A stretch of 64,000 bases of DNA from an uncultured Desulfovibrio sp. (GCA_913060505.1 CAJXRQ010000002.1:124001-188000); one strand, 5' to 3'; numbered from the stretch's first letter, positions 42,980 to 52,158 are shown. Made by a program: numbers and translations. Notes: generated by a model not told the origin, from the letters alone.

Positions 42980-44179
42980 TTATTGTTTGAACTCGCCATT
43001 TTCATAGATAAGCACAGTGGATCCGTCCGTCAGAGTGGCCGTTACGGTTTTGGGCTCCGTATTCACCAGATCCCAGTGCAGGGCGGAGTCGTTGAAACCC
43101 AGTTCCTGCTTTTTGGTCTTGTCGAGTTCGTTTTGGTCTCCAGCGTATGTATCAGCATAGGAAGCACCGACGGCAACATGGCAGTTGCCATATTTCCCGC
43201 CGAAGTTTTCATCGAATAATGTGTTTGCCATGAAGCGATCAATTTTTGAAAAGCGTCTGTCCGTCAGGGAAAATTCTCCCAATCGGCAGGCTCCTTCATC
43301 CATTTCCAACTGTTTACGAACAAATTCAGCGCCTTCCTTGGCGTCGGATTGGATGACCTTGCCGTCTTTGAATTCAAGGCGAACGCCTTCTACATAATTA
43401 CCTGAACGGAACGAAGGTTGGTCTGCGTAGTAGGTTCCCGTTGTGCCGCGCCAGTCAGGGGAGAGGAAAATCTCAAAACTGGGAATATTGTGGCCGGAAA
43501 CGCCAAGCCAGCGCCGGTCCTTGCCCGGAGTTACCGTCAGATCCATATTTTCCGACGTGAGGTGCAGGGTTTGGATATCCATTCCATTGAGCCAGGATTT
43601 GACTTTTTCCGCTTCATCGAAAATGGAGGACCAGTGTTCAAAGGGCTTGTCTTCGTTCAGGAAACAAGCCTTGATGACCTGGTGTTTGAATTCATCAATA
43701 CTCATACCCGCCGCCTCGGCATAGGCTTTTGTGGGGTAGACGCACAAAGTCCATCCGAAGTCTCCCGAGATTTCACGTTTTTCCATGATGTCGCGCAGGA
43801 ATTTTCGTGCCACTGCAGCCTGGCCTATGCGGGCAGGGTCGATATCCTTGAGGTGAGTAAGCGAAGAGGGCGCTATGAGGGAAATGAGGCCATTAAGATT
43901 TTGCATGAGCTCTTCATCGCCGGGAGTGATGGTCACCAACTGTTGTTCGTCCGATTTGCCGTAGAATCCTTTTTCCATATTGGTGCTCAGGTTAAGGCGC
44001 ATAACCGGATTGAGCTTTTTTTCGATCAACAGATCAAATACGGCCTCGGCCAAAGGCAGTGCATCCTGGTCAAAGCGAACAAGAATAAAGTCTCCAGGGG
44101 TAAAGGGGGACGTGCGAGCGGTCTGTAATCCCCACCAGAGAGTTTGTGCGTATTTTTTCAATTCATTGTCATTAAACAT
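42980..44179 (-). CDS. M29-family metal-dependent aminopeptidase
   Basis: 399 residues from ATG 44179 (agga upstream); a longer frame to 44326 has no site and no family match. M29 enzymes remove N-terminal residues from peptides with two metal ions. Landmarks: ARTSPFTPGDFILVRFD at the N-terminus, LHLTSENMDLTVTPGKDRRW in the middle, NYVEGVRLEFKDGKV with Glu, and GGKYGNCHVAVGASY plus SALHWDLV near the end providing His/Asp ligands. It follows 14 bp from the MoeA-type start and may be the first gene of a two-gene unit; the functional link is unclear. Confidence 0.85.
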   Translation of the reverse strand: MFNDNELKKYAQTLWWGLQTARTSPFTPGDFILVRFDQDALPLAEAVFDLLIEKKLNPVMRLNLSTNMEKGFYGKSDEQQLVTITPGDEELMQNLNGLISLIAPSSLTHLKDIDPARIGQAAVARKFLRDIMEKREISGDFGWTLCVYPTKAYAEAAGMSIDEFKHQVIKACFLNEDKPFEHWSSIFDEAEKVKSWLNGMDIQTLHLTSENMDLTVTPGKDRRWLGVSGHNIPSFEIFLSPDWRGTTGTYYADQPSFRSGNYVEGVRLEFKDGKVIQSDAKEGAEFVRKQLEMDEGACRLGEFSLTDRRFSKIDRFMANTLFDENFGGKYGNCHVAVGASYADTYAGDQNELDKTKKQELGFNDSALHWDLVNTEPKTVTATLTDGSTVLIYENGEFKQ

Positions 44180-44492
44180 ATCGATAATTATTCCTAGGTG
44201 TTGAGGTTGTGTACCGATTATACCAGATCTAAGGAATGTAATCGACATGACGCTCAAGCACAACCATGTCGCAGGATTAGAGGATTCCGGCAGCACGGCT
44301 ATCTTTGCAAATTCCCGTCTTGACACGTCGATTTCATGAAGATATCAGCAGTCGAAGCCCGGCCTTGCCGGAGCATACAGGTTTTGATTGTTGTTGCGCT
44401 GTTTCGCGGGTGATGCTACATCCCCTGCCAAGCAGCTTGCCGGTCCGAAAGTATCGGATTCCGGTGGAAATAAAACAAATCTGGAGGATGCA
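44180..44492. other. Divergent intergenic region aminopeptidase / ferredoxin
   Basis: 313 bp without a credible gene. Open frames here are unstarted extensions of the flanking genes. It should hold both promoters; no clear consensus was found. Confidence 0.4.
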
Positions 44493-44681
44493 ATGGGCTA
44501 CAGAATTACCATTGATGCTGACAAGTGTGTGGGCGACGGCGAATGTGTTGACGTTTGTCCTGTCGAAGTTTACGAACTGCAGGACGGTAAGGCCGTTGCT
44601 GTGAACGAAGAAGAATGTCTCGGCTGTGAGTCTTGCGTTGAAGTTTGCGAGCAGGACGCCATCGAAATCGAAGAAGATTAG
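44493..44681 (+). CDS. Ferredoxin III-type (Asp-containing) 7Fe/8Fe ferredoxin
   Basis: 62 residues with ggagg 6 nt before ATG 44493. Cluster 1 motif is C-V-G-D-G-E-C-VDV-C-P: Asp stands where the second Cys of CxxCxxCxxxCP is expected. Cluster 2 is a full CLGCESCVEVC. This is the arrangement of Desulfovibrio africanus ferredoxin III, in which Asp gives a [3Fe-4S] cluster that can bind a further metal. Overall the sequence is very close to that protein as I recall it. A soluble low-potential carrier; single-gene transcript ended by a strong hairpin. Confidence 0.93.
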   Translation: MGYRITIDADKCVGDGECVDVCPVEVYELQDGKAVAVNEEECLGCESCVEVCEQDAIEIEED

Positions 44682-44697
44682 TTTCGATATCCCAGAC

Positions 44698-44740
44698 ATG
44701 TCCGGAAGCGGCCGGTCCGCTTCCGGACATTCTTTTTATT
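44698..44740 (+). terminator. Ferredoxin terminator
   Basis: Perfect 14-bp stem (44698-44711 with 44717-44730, arm tccggaagcgg core), five-base loop, then tctttttatt. Seventeen bp after the ferredoxin stop. Confidence 0.88.
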
Positions 44741-44777
44741 ATCCTGTCGATCTATTTGCTCGAAGCAGGCCTGCCGT

Positions 44778-44801
44778 CCGCCCATATGGGCGGTTTTTTT
44801 T
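44778..44801 (+). terminator. Second, tandem terminator
   Basis: Arms ccgccc (44778-44783) and gggcgg (44788-44793) with ATAT loop and eight T. Nothing codes between it and the ferredoxin terminator, so it is a back-up terminator or the end of a short RNA. Confidence 0.8.
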
Positions 44802-44930
44802 AGATGCCATGCCCCTTTATGAAATGTAAGGTCTTTTTTTCGGGTTGACGAACAGTGATGGGAACTTATTTATGGGGAATTACGGATGCCGGTGGCAGCG
44901 TAAAGTCTCGGGATATTCAAGGAGCAAGCA

Positions 44931-45737
44931 ATGGCGTTGGATTTTACTGAATTTTTCAATAAATATGAAGAATTGGTCGCTGAGGTCGACAGCCTCTTCG
45001 ATCGCTTCGGGAAAGATTTTTCCGACAAGGTCAAATGTGAGAAAGGGTGCTGTGACTGTTGTTACGCGCTGTTTGACCTGTCTTTGATAGAAGCCCTGTA
45101 TATAAATCATCACTTTTCCAAGACGTTCAGCGGACTGGAACGTTCAAAGGTTATGGACGCCGCAGACAAGTATGACCGGCAGGTCTTCAAACTCAAGCGG
45201 AAGCTTTTCAAGTCCAGTCAAAAAGGCATTTCTCCGCAGGAGATAATGGAAGAAGTTGCTCGTACCCGGATCCGCTGTCCCATGCTGGGAGAGAATGACT
45301 TGTGTCTTTTATATGATAGGCGTCCGTTGACCTGCCGTCTTTACGGAGTCCCCACGGCCATTGCCGGCGCTGGACATACCTGTGCCAAGTCCGGCTTTGT
45401 CGCTGGCGAAAAATATCCTACGGTGCAAATGGATGCCTTGCATGATCGGCTGTTGGCTATCAGCCAGGAAGTTGCGGACAGCATAAGTACCCAGTATGCA
45501 CAGCTTGGCGATATGCTTATGCCTGTTTCTACGGCTATCATGACAGAATTTACCGACTCGTTTTTGGGGGTGCGAACCGGAACACCGAAGCAGCCGCCTC
45601 AGGCCGAACAGCCTGAACAGAAGGCTCCGGTTTCCGCAGCATGTGCATCCTGCTCCGAGGATAAATCCAAGTGCCAAACCTGTTCCGAGAATTCTTTCAG
45701 TCTTGTTCTGGGAGGGAAAGGCGCAGGTGAGGAGTAG
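44931..45737 (+). CDS. YkgJ-family cysteine-cluster protein
   Basis: 268 residues, aaggag before ATG 44931. The YkgJ/CxxCx(n)CC pattern is present: CEKGCCDCC near residue 38, then RIRCPMLGENDLCLLYDRRPLTCRLYGVP and a Cys in HTCAKSG. Such domains are predicted to bind iron-sulfur or zinc; the role is unknown. The last 45 residues are a Pro/Gln-rich linker ending in a separate cysteine knot, CASCSEDKSKCQTCSE, which is not part of the family core. First gene of a four-gene unit (spacings 5, 18 and 38 bp). Confidence 0.8.
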   Translation: MALDFTEFFNKYEELVAEVDSLFDRFGKDFSDKVKCEKGCCDCCYALFDLSLIEALYINHHFSKTFSGLERSKVMDAADKYDRQVFKLKRKLFKSSQKGISPQEIMEEVARTRIRCPMLGENDLCLLYDRRPLTCRLYGVPTAIAGAGHTCAKSGFVAGEKYPTVQMDALHDRLLAISQEVADSISTQYAQLGDMLMPVSTAIMTEFTDSFLGVRTGTPKQPPQAEQPEQKAPVSAACASCSEDKSKCQTCSENSFSLVLGGKGAGEE

Positions 45738-45742
45738 CGGTC

Positions 45743-46093
45743 ATGGATGAAAAGCTCTCGTTCAAGGAATTGGAAGCTCAAAAGCGGGCCATCTATGAAA
45801 AGATGAATCCGCGCAGGCGCAAGTTCGTGGACCGCATGGGCTACGAGAATTGGGATCCGTTTGCCAAGCCGTTTGATCCCATTGACATCCGTACCGATAT
45901 AACCGGGCATACCGCCCATCAATTGACATATCTGTTTATGGGCAGCATGGACGAGCAGCCGAATGACGAATATTTGGAAGCCGTCAACGAGTTCAACGTG
46001 ATGCTGGTCATGAATTTTGAAAAAGTTAGGCCTTTGTACGATTATTGCCTGTGGTATCAGAAATTGTGCAGAGAGCGGGGCGTAGAGCCTTAA
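45743..46093 (+). CDS. Small conserved-looking hypothetical protein
   Basis: 116 residues, ggag 10 nt before ATG 45743. Charged and helical: KELEAQKRAIYEKM, RRRKFVDRMGYENWDPFAKPFDPID, then a helical C-terminal half (EYLEAVNEFNVMLVMNFEKV). No cysteine cluster, membrane segment or signal. I do not recognise the family. Its place between YkgJ and TPR genes with short gaps suggests a shared task. Confidence 0.7.
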   Translation: MDEKLSFKELEAQKRAIYEKMNPRRRKFVDRMGYENWDPFAKPFDPIDIRTDITGHTAHQLTYLFMGSMDEQPNDEYLEAVNEFNVMLVMNFEKVRPLYDYCLWYQKLCRERGVEP

Positions 46094-46111
46094 CCAAACG
46101 AGGGGTTTGAC

Positions 46112-46732
46112 ATGGAACAATTCGACAACATTGATGATTATATTGCCGATCTCAAACAAAAGCTTGAAAAGAGCCCGACCTGTGCAAACACCATGTATAA
46201 TTTGGGAGTTGCGCATCTGTCCAAAAGGGAATTCATGGATGCCGAACGCTATCTGCTCGACGCTGTGGCGAATTCTCCGAGCATGGCTGAGGCCTACGTC
46301 CAACTGGGTGGAATCGCCATGCAGCGCGAAGATCTTCCGGGTTGTCTGAATTATAACGTGCAGGCGTCGAAAGCCCGGCCTTTCTTTGCGGTTCCCTGGG
46401 GCAATATCGGATTTGTCCAATTGCAGATGGGAGAAACCGAGAAGGCCGTCCAGAGTCTGAAGCGTGCCATCAAATATGATCCCAACTTTGTGCAGGCTCT
46501 TTCAACCCTGGGCAGTGCATATATTGCCGTGGGTGATTATGAAGAGGCCGAAAAAGTCTTGCAGAAAGCTGTAGACCTGGAGCCCCAGTTCGGTCCGGCA
46601 TGGAATAACATGGCCATCATTGCGGCCAACAACGAAGACTGGTCCAAGGCCAAGGAATATGCTGGCAAGGCCAAGGACTCGCTTTTTGATGTTCCCGAAG
46701 ATTTTATGAAAGAAATCGAAGCCAACTTATAG
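46112..46732 (+). CDS. TPR-repeat protein
   Basis: 206 residues, cytoplasmic (no signal). Five to six tetratricopeptide repeats cover most of the length, e.g. NTMYNLGVAHLSKREFMDAE, AEAYVQLGGIAMQREDL, VPWGNIGFVQLQMGETEKAV, VQALSTLGSAYIAVGDYEEAE and PAWNNMAIIAANNEDWSKA. A protein-binding scaffold. Third in the YkgJ unit; gagggg precedes ATG 46112. Confidence 0.88.
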   Translation: MEQFDNIDDYIADLKQKLEKSPTCANTMYNLGVAHLSKREFMDAERYLLDAVANSPSMAEAYVQLGGIAMQREDLPGCLNYNVQASKARPFFAVPWGNIGFVQLQMGETEKAVQSLKRAIKYDPNFVQALSTLGSAYIAVGDYEEAEKVLQKAVDLEPQFGPAWNNMAIIAANNEDWSKAKEYAGKAKDSLFDVPEDFMKEIEANL

Positions 46733-46770
46733 CGGACGCCGGACCGGTTCTTCTGGCGAGAGGGGGCGTT

Positions 46771-47472
46771 ATGTCTCGATTTCGCAGGATTAAAAAAGAA
46801 CTGCGCACTTTGCTTGCTGCTGCGGATTGGCGGCGGCATCTTGCAGAACTTGAGCAGTGGGAACCGGGGAATCTTGTTTCGCCGCTGTTTTCATTGCGTC
46901 TTGACCGGGATGAGAATGTTCGCTGGCGTACGGCTGTTGTTTTCGGCCTTGTTGCAGGTCGTATTGCCGAAGCGAACATGGAAAAAGCCCGGGTGCTGAT
47001 GCGCACATTCATGTGGCATATGAATGAAGAGTCCGGCAATTTGGGGTGGGGAATCCCTGAGGCCATGGCTGAAGCCATGGTCAACAATACCCGCCTTGCA
47101 GACGAGTTTTCGTCCATTCTCGCTTCTTATGTATACTGTGATAGCGAGTGTGACGGTAACTACCTTGATCATGCCGATTTGCGCCGTGGAGTGTTTTGGG
47201 GGCTAGGCCGATTGGGGGAAGTTCGCCCCGAATTGGTTCTTCCTTCGGAGCGATTCCTTTTGGCAGGTCTTGCCGATCAAGATGCCCATAACCGGGCTCT
47301 TGCAGCCCGGGCTTTGGGGATTCTTCGCGCTTCGAACGCGGTATCTTCGGTGAATAAGCTCTTGCAGGATAATGGTTCCGTAAGGATTTTTGAAGACGAT
47401 TCCGTTCGTGAAACTACGGTTTCTGCCATGGCTCAGGAAGCTCTTGACGCCATTGCCGAAGTCCCAAAATAA
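46771..47472 (+). CDS. HEAT-repeat-like protein, DVU0298-group resemblance
   Basis: 233 residues of alpha-helical repeats: RDENVRWRTAVVFGLVAGRIA, EESGNLGWGIPEAMAEAMV, LRRGVFWGLGRLGEVRPEL and QDAHNRALAARALGILRA. The arrangement is HEAT-like. It resembles the Desulfovibrio protein group named after DVU0298, whose function is not known to me. The long conserved DSECDGNYLDH stretch between repeats is a candidate functional site. It ends the four-gene unit just upstream of tRNA-Val; gagggggcgtt before ATG 46771. Confidence 0.7.
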   Translation: MSRFRRIKKELRTLLAAADWRRHLAELEQWEPGNLVSPLFSLRLDRDENVRWRTAVVFGLVAGRIAEANMEKARVLMRTFMWHMNEESGNLGWGIPEAMAEAMVNNTRLADEFSSILASYVYCDSECDGNYLDHADLRRGVFWGLGRLGEVRPELVLPSERFLLAGLADQDAHNRALAARALGILRASNAVSSVNKLLQDNGSVRIFEDDSVRETTVSAMAQEALDAIAEVPK

Positions 47473-47501
47473 AAAAAACTAAAAAAGTGGTGCAAAGCCG
47501 C

Positions 47502-47530
47502 TTGACAACATGGCGAGGTCCATATAGAAA
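47502..47530 (+). promoter_or_regulatory. Sigma-70-like promoter of tRNA-Val
   Basis: Consensus TTGACA (47502-47507) with TAGAAA (47525-47530, 17-nt spacer) or TATAGA (47523-47528, 15-nt) stands about 33 nt before the tRNA. Confidence 0.7.
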
Positions 47531-47562
47531 TTCGTCCTCGTCGCGGCAAAGCGGCGAACTGA

Positions 47563-47637
47563 AGGCGCGTAGCTCAGGGGGAGAGCACTTGCTTGACACG
47601 CAAGGGGTCAGCAGTTCAAATCTGCTCGTGCCTACCA
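47563..47637 (+). tRNA. tRNA-Val (GAC)
   Basis: 75 nt including encoded CCA. Acceptor aggcgcg with cgtgcct (one G-U pair), D-arm tagctcaggggga, anticodon arm cttgc-TTGACAC-gcaag giving GAC, T-arm agcag-ttcaaat-ctgct. All arms close correctly. Confidence 0.95.
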
Positions 47638-47649
47638 GAAAATCCCCGG

Positions 47650-47680
47650 AAGGGAGGCCTAGGGGCCTCCCTTCTTTACT
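47650..47680 (+). terminator. Terminator after tRNA-Val
   Basis: Ten-base arms (47650-47659 and 47664-47673, aagggaggcc) with TAGG loop, then ctttact. It separates the tRNA from the thrS operon. Confidence 0.7.
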
Positions 47681-47714
47681 TTGAATACACAAACGCCTCG
47701 CAGGAGATGTCGCC

Positions 47715-49646
47715 ATGCAGATAGAAGTGGCTGGGAAGCGGGTAGATGCTGAAGACGGTTCGTCATGTGGCGACGTCCTCAAGGAAGGGCTGTCAAAGAA
47801 GCAGTTCAAAAATGTCGTGGTTGCCAAATGTGGCGAGACCATGCTCGACCTGACCGCGCCCGTCCCTACTACCTGTGAGGCCTTGGAGCCGGTTTTTGCC
47901 GACTCTCCCGAAGGTCTCGACATCATCCGCCATTCCACGGCTCACCTTATGGCTGAAGCCGTGAAAAAACTTTTCCCTTCCGCCAAGGTTACCATTGGGC
48001 CTTCCGTGGAAAACGGCTTCTATTATGACTTTGACTTTGAGCGTCCCTTCACCCCAGAAGATTTGGAAGCCATTGAAAAGGAAATGAATAGTTCCGTCGG
48101 GGCCGATAAGCCCTTTTCCTGTCGTTCCGTAAGTGCGGATGAGGCCCGTTCTTTTTTTTCTGAGCGGGACGAAGAGTACAAACTGGAACTTATCGATGAT
48201 CTCGGGGAAGAGAGCTATTCTATTTATACGCATGGGGATTTTGCGGACCTGTGCCGGGGACCGCATGTTGCGCGTACCGGGATGCTCAAAGCCTTCAAGC
48301 TGCTGAACGTTGCTGGCGCCTACTGGCGTGGTGACGAAAATAATAAACAGTTGCAGCGTATTTATGGTACTGCATGGCAGGATCCCAAAGCGCTAAAAAA
48401 ACATTTGCATCAGCTTGAGGAAGCCAAAAAACGCGACCACCGTAAATTGGGTACCCAACTTGATTTGTTCAGCTTTCAGGAAGCGGGTGGTGCCGGAATG
48501 GCTTATTGGCATCCCAAGGGAGCGTTGGTCCGTACCATACTTGAAGACTTCGTGACCAAGGAGCAGCTCAAGCGTGGATACGAGTTGGTGCGTGGACCGC
48601 AAATTTTGAAACGTGACCTCTGGGAAACCTCCGGGCACTACGACAACTACCGTGAAAACATGTATTTTACGGAAATTGATGAGCAGGCATACGGCGTCAA
48701 GCCCATGAACTGCCTGGCTCATATGCTGATTTATAATCGCAAGCTTATGAGCTACCGTGATTTGCCCCAGCGCTATTTTGAGTTGGGTGTCGTACACCGT
48801 CATGAGAAGTCCGGAGTTTTGCACGGCTTGCTTCGGGTTCGCAGCTTCACGCAGGATGACGCCCACATTATCTGCCGTCCTGACCAGCTTCAGGAAGAGA
48901 TCAAGGGTGTAGTCAGGTGGGTGCAGGATCTCATGGGGCTTTTTGATTTTACATATTCCATGGAATTGTCCACCCGTCCCGACAAGTCCATTGGTTCCGA
49001 CGAAGATTGGGAGCGCGCCACCGTGGCTTTGGAAGAAGCCATGAAAGATATGGACCTTCCATATGAGATAAACGAAGGTGATGGCGCCTTCTATGGCCCG
49101 AAAATCGACGTTAAAGTACGTGATTGTTTGGGCCGCGAATGGCAATGTTCTACGATTCAGGTGGATTTCACCTTGCCTGACCGCTTTGATTTGAGTTACA
49201 TCGGCGACGATGGTGAACGCCATCGCCCTGTCATGGTGCACCGTGCCATCATGGGATCTGTAGAACGTTTCTTGGGTATTTTGATTGAGCATTATGCCGG
49301 AGCCTTTCCTGTTTGGTTCGCTCCGGTTCAGGCAAGAATCCTGACCGTTACCGATTCTCAGCGGGAATTTGCTGAAAAAGTCTTGCAATTTTTCCGTGAA
49401 AAGGGCATCCGCGTCGAAGCGGATCTTAGAAACGAGAAACTCGGTTACAAGGTTCGGGAAGCCCAGGTGGAAAAGATCCCCTATATGCTGGTGATCGGAG
49501 ACAAGGAAATTGAGGCTGAAAGCGTCAATGTCCGGAGCAGAGATGGGGAGGACCCTGGGTTGCTGTCGCTGGAGGAGGCGGCCAAAATGGTTTTGGCCGC
49601 GGCACGGGAACCTTTCAAACGCGGAGGAATGAGCTATAGCTTTTAG
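47715..49646 (+). CDS. thrS: Threonyl-tRNA synthetase
   Basis: 643 residues, full bacterial length. TGS domain (1-62), editing domain with [16 protein letters not shown] and the [14 protein letters not shown] zinc/editing motif, then a class II core: motif 2 [31 protein letters not shown] and motif 3 [18 protein letters not shown]-terminal anticodon-binding domain closes it ([20 protein letters not shown]). aggag precedes ATG 47715. It leads the thrS-infC-rpmI-rplT-pheST order common in bacteria, and its last 11 nt overlap the proposed infC start. Confidence 0.97.
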   Translation: MQIEVAGKRVDAEDGSSCGDVLKEGLSKKQFKNVVVAKCGETMLDLTAPVPTTCEALEPVFADSPEGLDIIRHSTAHLMAEAVKKLFPSAKVTIGPSVENGFYYDFDFERPFTPEDLEAIEKEMNSSVGADKPFSCRSVSADEARSFFSERDEEYKLELIDDLGEESYSIYTHGDFADLCRGPHVARTGMLKAFKLLNVAGAYWRGDENNKQLQRIYGTAWQDPKALKKHLHQLEEAKKRDHRKLGTQLDLFSFQEAGGAGMAYWHPKGALVRTILEDFVTKEQLKRGYELVRGPQILKRDLWETSGHYDNYRENMYFTEIDEQAYGVKPMNCLAHMLIYNRKLMSYRDLPQRYFELGVVHRHEKSGVLHGLLRVRSFTQDDAHIICRPDQLQEEIKGVVRWVQDLMGLFDFTYSMELSTRPDKSIGSDEDWERATVALEEAMKDMDLPYEINEGDGAFYGPKIDVKVRDCLGREWQCSTIQVDFTLPDRFDLSYIGDDGERHRPVMVHRAIMGSVERFLGILIEHYAGAFPVWFAPVQARILTVTDSQREFAEKVLQFFREKGIRVEADLRNEKLGYKVREAQVEKIPYMLVIGDKEIEAESVNVRSRDGEDPGLLSLEEAAKMVLAAAREPFKRGGMSYSF

Positions 49647-50187
49647 ACGACATGACCGTACCCGCGGTAGGCGGGATGACGGCGTTCGGCGCAACGAACG
49701 GATCAGAATTCCTAAGGTAAGGGTTGTTGACGACGACGGTGAGCAGCTGGGCGTTTTGGATACCCGCGAAGCCTTGCGGATAGCCCAGGAAAAAGGACTG
49801 GACCTTGTTGAGGTCGCAGCCAATGCTGATCCGCCCGTTTGCAAGATCATGGACTACGGTAAGTTCAAGTATCAGCAAAAGAAACGCCAGCAAGAGGCGA
49901 AGAAGAAACAAACCGTAATCCAGATCAAGGAAGTCAAGTTTCGTCCCAAGACGGATGATCATGATTACCAAACGAAGCTCAAGCATATTTGCCGGTTCCT
50001 TGAGGGCGGAGATCGCTGCAAGGTAACCGTGTTTTTCCGCGGACGGGAAATCGTGCACAAGGACCGTGGACTCATGGTGCTTGAACGAGTTCAGGAAGAC
50101 ACCAAGGACATCGCCAAGGTGGAAAGCCAGCCGATGAGCGAGGGACGCACCATGACCATGATGCTTTCCCCGGTCAAGAAGGCTTGA
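49636..50187 (+). CDS. infC: Translation initiation factor IF-3, proposed AUA start
   Basis: 183 residues if begun at ATA 49636. The frame is closed by a TGA at 49630-49632 and contains no ATG, GTG or TTG before TTG 49756, which would cut off the conserved N-terminal domain ([22 protein letters not shown]). ggagg at 49623-49627 sits 8 nt before the ATA. IF-3 genes are known for rare start codons (AUU in E. coli), through which IF-3 represses its own synthesis. Later landmarks: [48 protein letters not shown]. The start overlaps thrS. Confidence 0.9.
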   Translation: MAFRRHDRTRGRRDDGVRRNERIRIPKVRVVDDDGEQLGVLDTREALRIAQEKGLDLVEVAANADPPVCKIMDYGKFKYQQKKRQQEAKKKQTVIQIKEVKFRPKTDDHDYQTKLKHICRFLEGGDRCKVTVFFRGREIVHKDRGLMVLERVQEDTKDIAKVESQPMSEGRTMTMMLSPVKKA

Positions 50188-50253
50188 TTCCTGCCGGGAG
50201 CGGGTCTCGAATATTTCTCCGGCTTTGCCGGATAGAATCCTTAGGAGGACTTC

Positions 50254-50451
50254 ATGCCCAAGATTAAGACCAGAAGGTGTGCCGCAAAGCGTTTTGTGAC
50301 CACCGGAAGTGGCAAATTCAAGCGCCGCAGGAAGAACCTCAGGCATATCTTGACCAAGAAAAATGCCAAGAGGAAGCGTCGTCTGGGCCAGGCTACTACT
50401 GTGGACAAGACCAACGAGAAGGCTGTCCGCCGGATGTTGCCCTACGCCTAG
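50254..50451 (+). CDS. rpmI: Ribosomal protein L35
   Basis: 65 residues, typical bL35: MPKIKTRRCAAKRF, TGSGKFKRRRKNLRHIL, KRLGQATTV-type C-terminus. aggagg precedes ATG 50254. Part of the 50S subunit; co-transcribed with infC (66 bp) and rplT. Confidence 0.97.
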   Translation: MPKIKTRRCAAKRFVTTGSGKFKRRRKNLRHILTKKNAKRKRRLGQATTVDKTNEKAVRRMLPYA

Positions 50452-50460
50452 CTGATTTTG

Positions 50461-50498
50461 AAATGGGCCGTCCGATTGCTTGTCGGCCTTTTCCATTT
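50461..50498 (+). promoter_or_regulatory. Hairpin between rpmI and rplT
   Basis: Nested complementary parts aaatgg/ccattt and ggccg/cggcc with a 13-nt loop. It may be a weak attenuator, or part of a regulatory structure for L20, which represses its own operon in other bacteria. No strong T-run follows. Confidence 0.35.
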
Positions 50499-50584
50499 GA
50501 CGCAGATTTCTAACCTTTTAACCCCATTCCGCCCTGCCGGGGACTTTGGTCCATCCGGAGGGTAGTAAGCGATGGAGGTATGAC

Positions 50585-50938
50585 ATGAGAGTCAAACGTG
50601 GAGTGGCCGCCCGCAGGCGCCACAAGAAGTATCTGAAGCTTGCCAAAGGCTATCGCGGAGCAGGCAGCCGACTTTACCGCACAGCTCGTGAACGTGTGGA
50701 AAAGGCCTTGTGCAAAGCCTACCGTGATCGTAAGCGCAAGAAACGCGAGTTCCGTAAGCTGTGGATCATGCGTATTAACGCTGCCGCGCGTTTGCACGGC
50801 CTTTCCTACAGCCGTTTCATGAACGGTCTTTCCAAGGCCGGCATCGAACTGAACCGCAAAGTCCTGGCTGACATGGCTGTCCGCGACAAGGAAGCGTTCG
50901 CCAAGGTTGCCGAGGCTGCCAAAGTACAGGTTGGCTAA
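50585..50938 (+). CDS. rplT: Ribosomal protein L20
   Basis: 117 residues from ATG 50585 with tggaggt upstream; a frame extension to 50546 is untranslated leader. Typical bL20: [61 protein letters not shown] core. It assembles early in the 50S subunit. pheS begins 2 nt after its stop. Confidence 0.97.
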   Translation: MRVKRGVAARRRHKKYLKLAKGYRGAGSRLYRTARERVEKALCKAYRDRKRKKREFRKLWIMRINAAARLHGLSYSRFMNGLSKAGIELNRKVLADMAVRDKEAFAKVAEAAKVQVG

Positions 50939-50940
50939 CC

Positions 50941-51996
50941 GTGAGTGACGAATTGAAGACCTTCTTGGAAGGTCTCGACAGCCTGGCCCGTGAGTGCGAA
51001 GCATGCAAGGGCCAGGCTGCTTCATTAAGTGAGCTTGAGGAAATTCGGGTCGAATATTTGGGTCGCAAGGGGCGTCTTGCCCAATGCATGGGCGCACTCG
51101 CCAAAATGCCCAATGAGCAAAAACCCGAGGCTGGCCGTAAGGCCAATGAAGTCAAACAGATTATGACTTCGCTCATCGACGGGTGGCAGGCCGATTTGGT
51201 CCGCGCTCAGGATGAAGCCCGGCTGAAACGCTTCGATCCTTCCATGCCTGGTCGTAAACCTTGGGCCGGTTCGCTGCATCCTGTGACCTTGGTCATGGAC
51301 GAAGTCAGCGAAATTCTGGTGGGTCTCGGTTTCGAGCACGCCTCCGGGCCAGAAGTGGAAAATGACTGGCATAACTTTGAAGCCCTGAATATTCCGCCCG
51401 AACACCCCGCTCGGGACATGCAGGATACATTGTATGTTTCCGAAAACATCGTGTTGCGTACGCATACTTCACCGGTGCAGATCCGCAGCATGTTGGCCAA
51501 GAAGCCGCCTCTTGCGGTGATCTGCCCGGGCAAGGTCTATCGGCGTGATTCCGATCTGACGCATACTCCCATGTTTCATCAGATCGAAGGGCTGCTTGTG
51601 GACCACAACGTTTCCATGAGTGACCTTCGAGGAACCTTGACGGCATTTGTCCGTCAGCTTTTCGGTCAAAAGACCGATGTGCGTTTCCGTCCCAGTTTCT
51701 TCCCCTTCACCGAGCCCAGCGCAGAGGCCGATATCTCCTGTGTCATGTGTGGAGGTGAAGGCAGAAACAAGGATGGCAGCACCTGCCGTGTGTGCAAAGG
51801 GACCGGATGGGTCGAGATCCTTGGTTGCGGCATGGTAGATCCTAACGTCTTTAAGGCCGTTGGATATGACCCGGAAGTCTACTCCGGTTTTGCCTTCGGT
51901 TTTGGCATCGAACGTGCCGCCATGCTCAAGTACGGCATTGGCGATCTGCGCATGTTTTTCGAGAACGACGCTCGTTTCCTCGAACAGTTTGCCTAG
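50941..51996 (+). CDS. pheS: Phenylalanyl-tRNA synthetase alpha subunit
   Basis: 351 residues with GTG start at 50941. N-terminal coiled coil; [12 protein letters not shown]; class II motifs: [65 protein letters not shown] and [17 protein letters not shown]. Within the FTEPSAE region there is a four-cysteine insert, CVMCGGEG and CRVCKGTG, likely a zinc knuckle; it is absent from the E. coli enzyme but seen in several other bacterial lineages. Forms an alpha2-beta2 enzyme with PheT. Confidence 0.96.
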   Translation: MSDELKTFLEGLDSLARECEACKGQAASLSELEEIRVEYLGRKGRLAQCMGALAKMPNEQKPEAGRKANEVKQIMTSLIDGWQADLVRAQDEARLKRFDPSMPGRKPWAGSLHPVTLVMDEVSEILVGLGFEHASGPEVENDWHNFEALNIPPEHPARDMQDTLYVSENIVLRTHTSPVQIRSMLAKKPPLAVICPGKVYRRDSDLTHTPMFHQIEGLLVDHNVSMSDLRGTLTAFVRQLFGQKTDVRFRPSFFPFTEPSAEADISCVMCGGEGRNKDGSTCRVCKGTGWVEILGCGMVDPNVFKAVGYDPEVYSGFAFGFGIERAAMLKYGIGDLRMFFENDARFLEQFA

Positions 51997-52158
51997 ATTT
52001 TTTTGTGCGGCCAGAGGTCCTTGCTGGCAGGGATCTCTGGTTTCGTGCAAATACGCTTCGGGCGTCTTTCGAGAGAGCTGTATAATTATATTTTAGAGAA
52101 CCCAACCCTTCGTTTTTTTCGATATGTGGGAAAGGCGAAGTGGGCGGAGGCACCATCA
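51997..52158 (+). promoter_or_regulatory. pheS-pheT spacer with hairpin and TATAAT
   Basis: Unusually long 162-bp gap inside a synthetase operon. It contains a 10-bp hairpin (52011-52020 with 52031-52040, one G-U pair) and a perfect TATAAT (52081-52086) without an obvious -35. An internal promoter or attenuator for pheT is possible. Confidence 0.4.

Noticed and set aside
48393..49850. 485-codon frame antisense to thrS
   Set aside because: Mirror of a certain gene; no ribosome site and no recognisable motif.
49756..50187. Short infC beginning at TTG 49756
   Set aside because: It would remove about 40 residues including the conserved start of the IF-3 N-terminal domain, which is encoded in frame just upstream.
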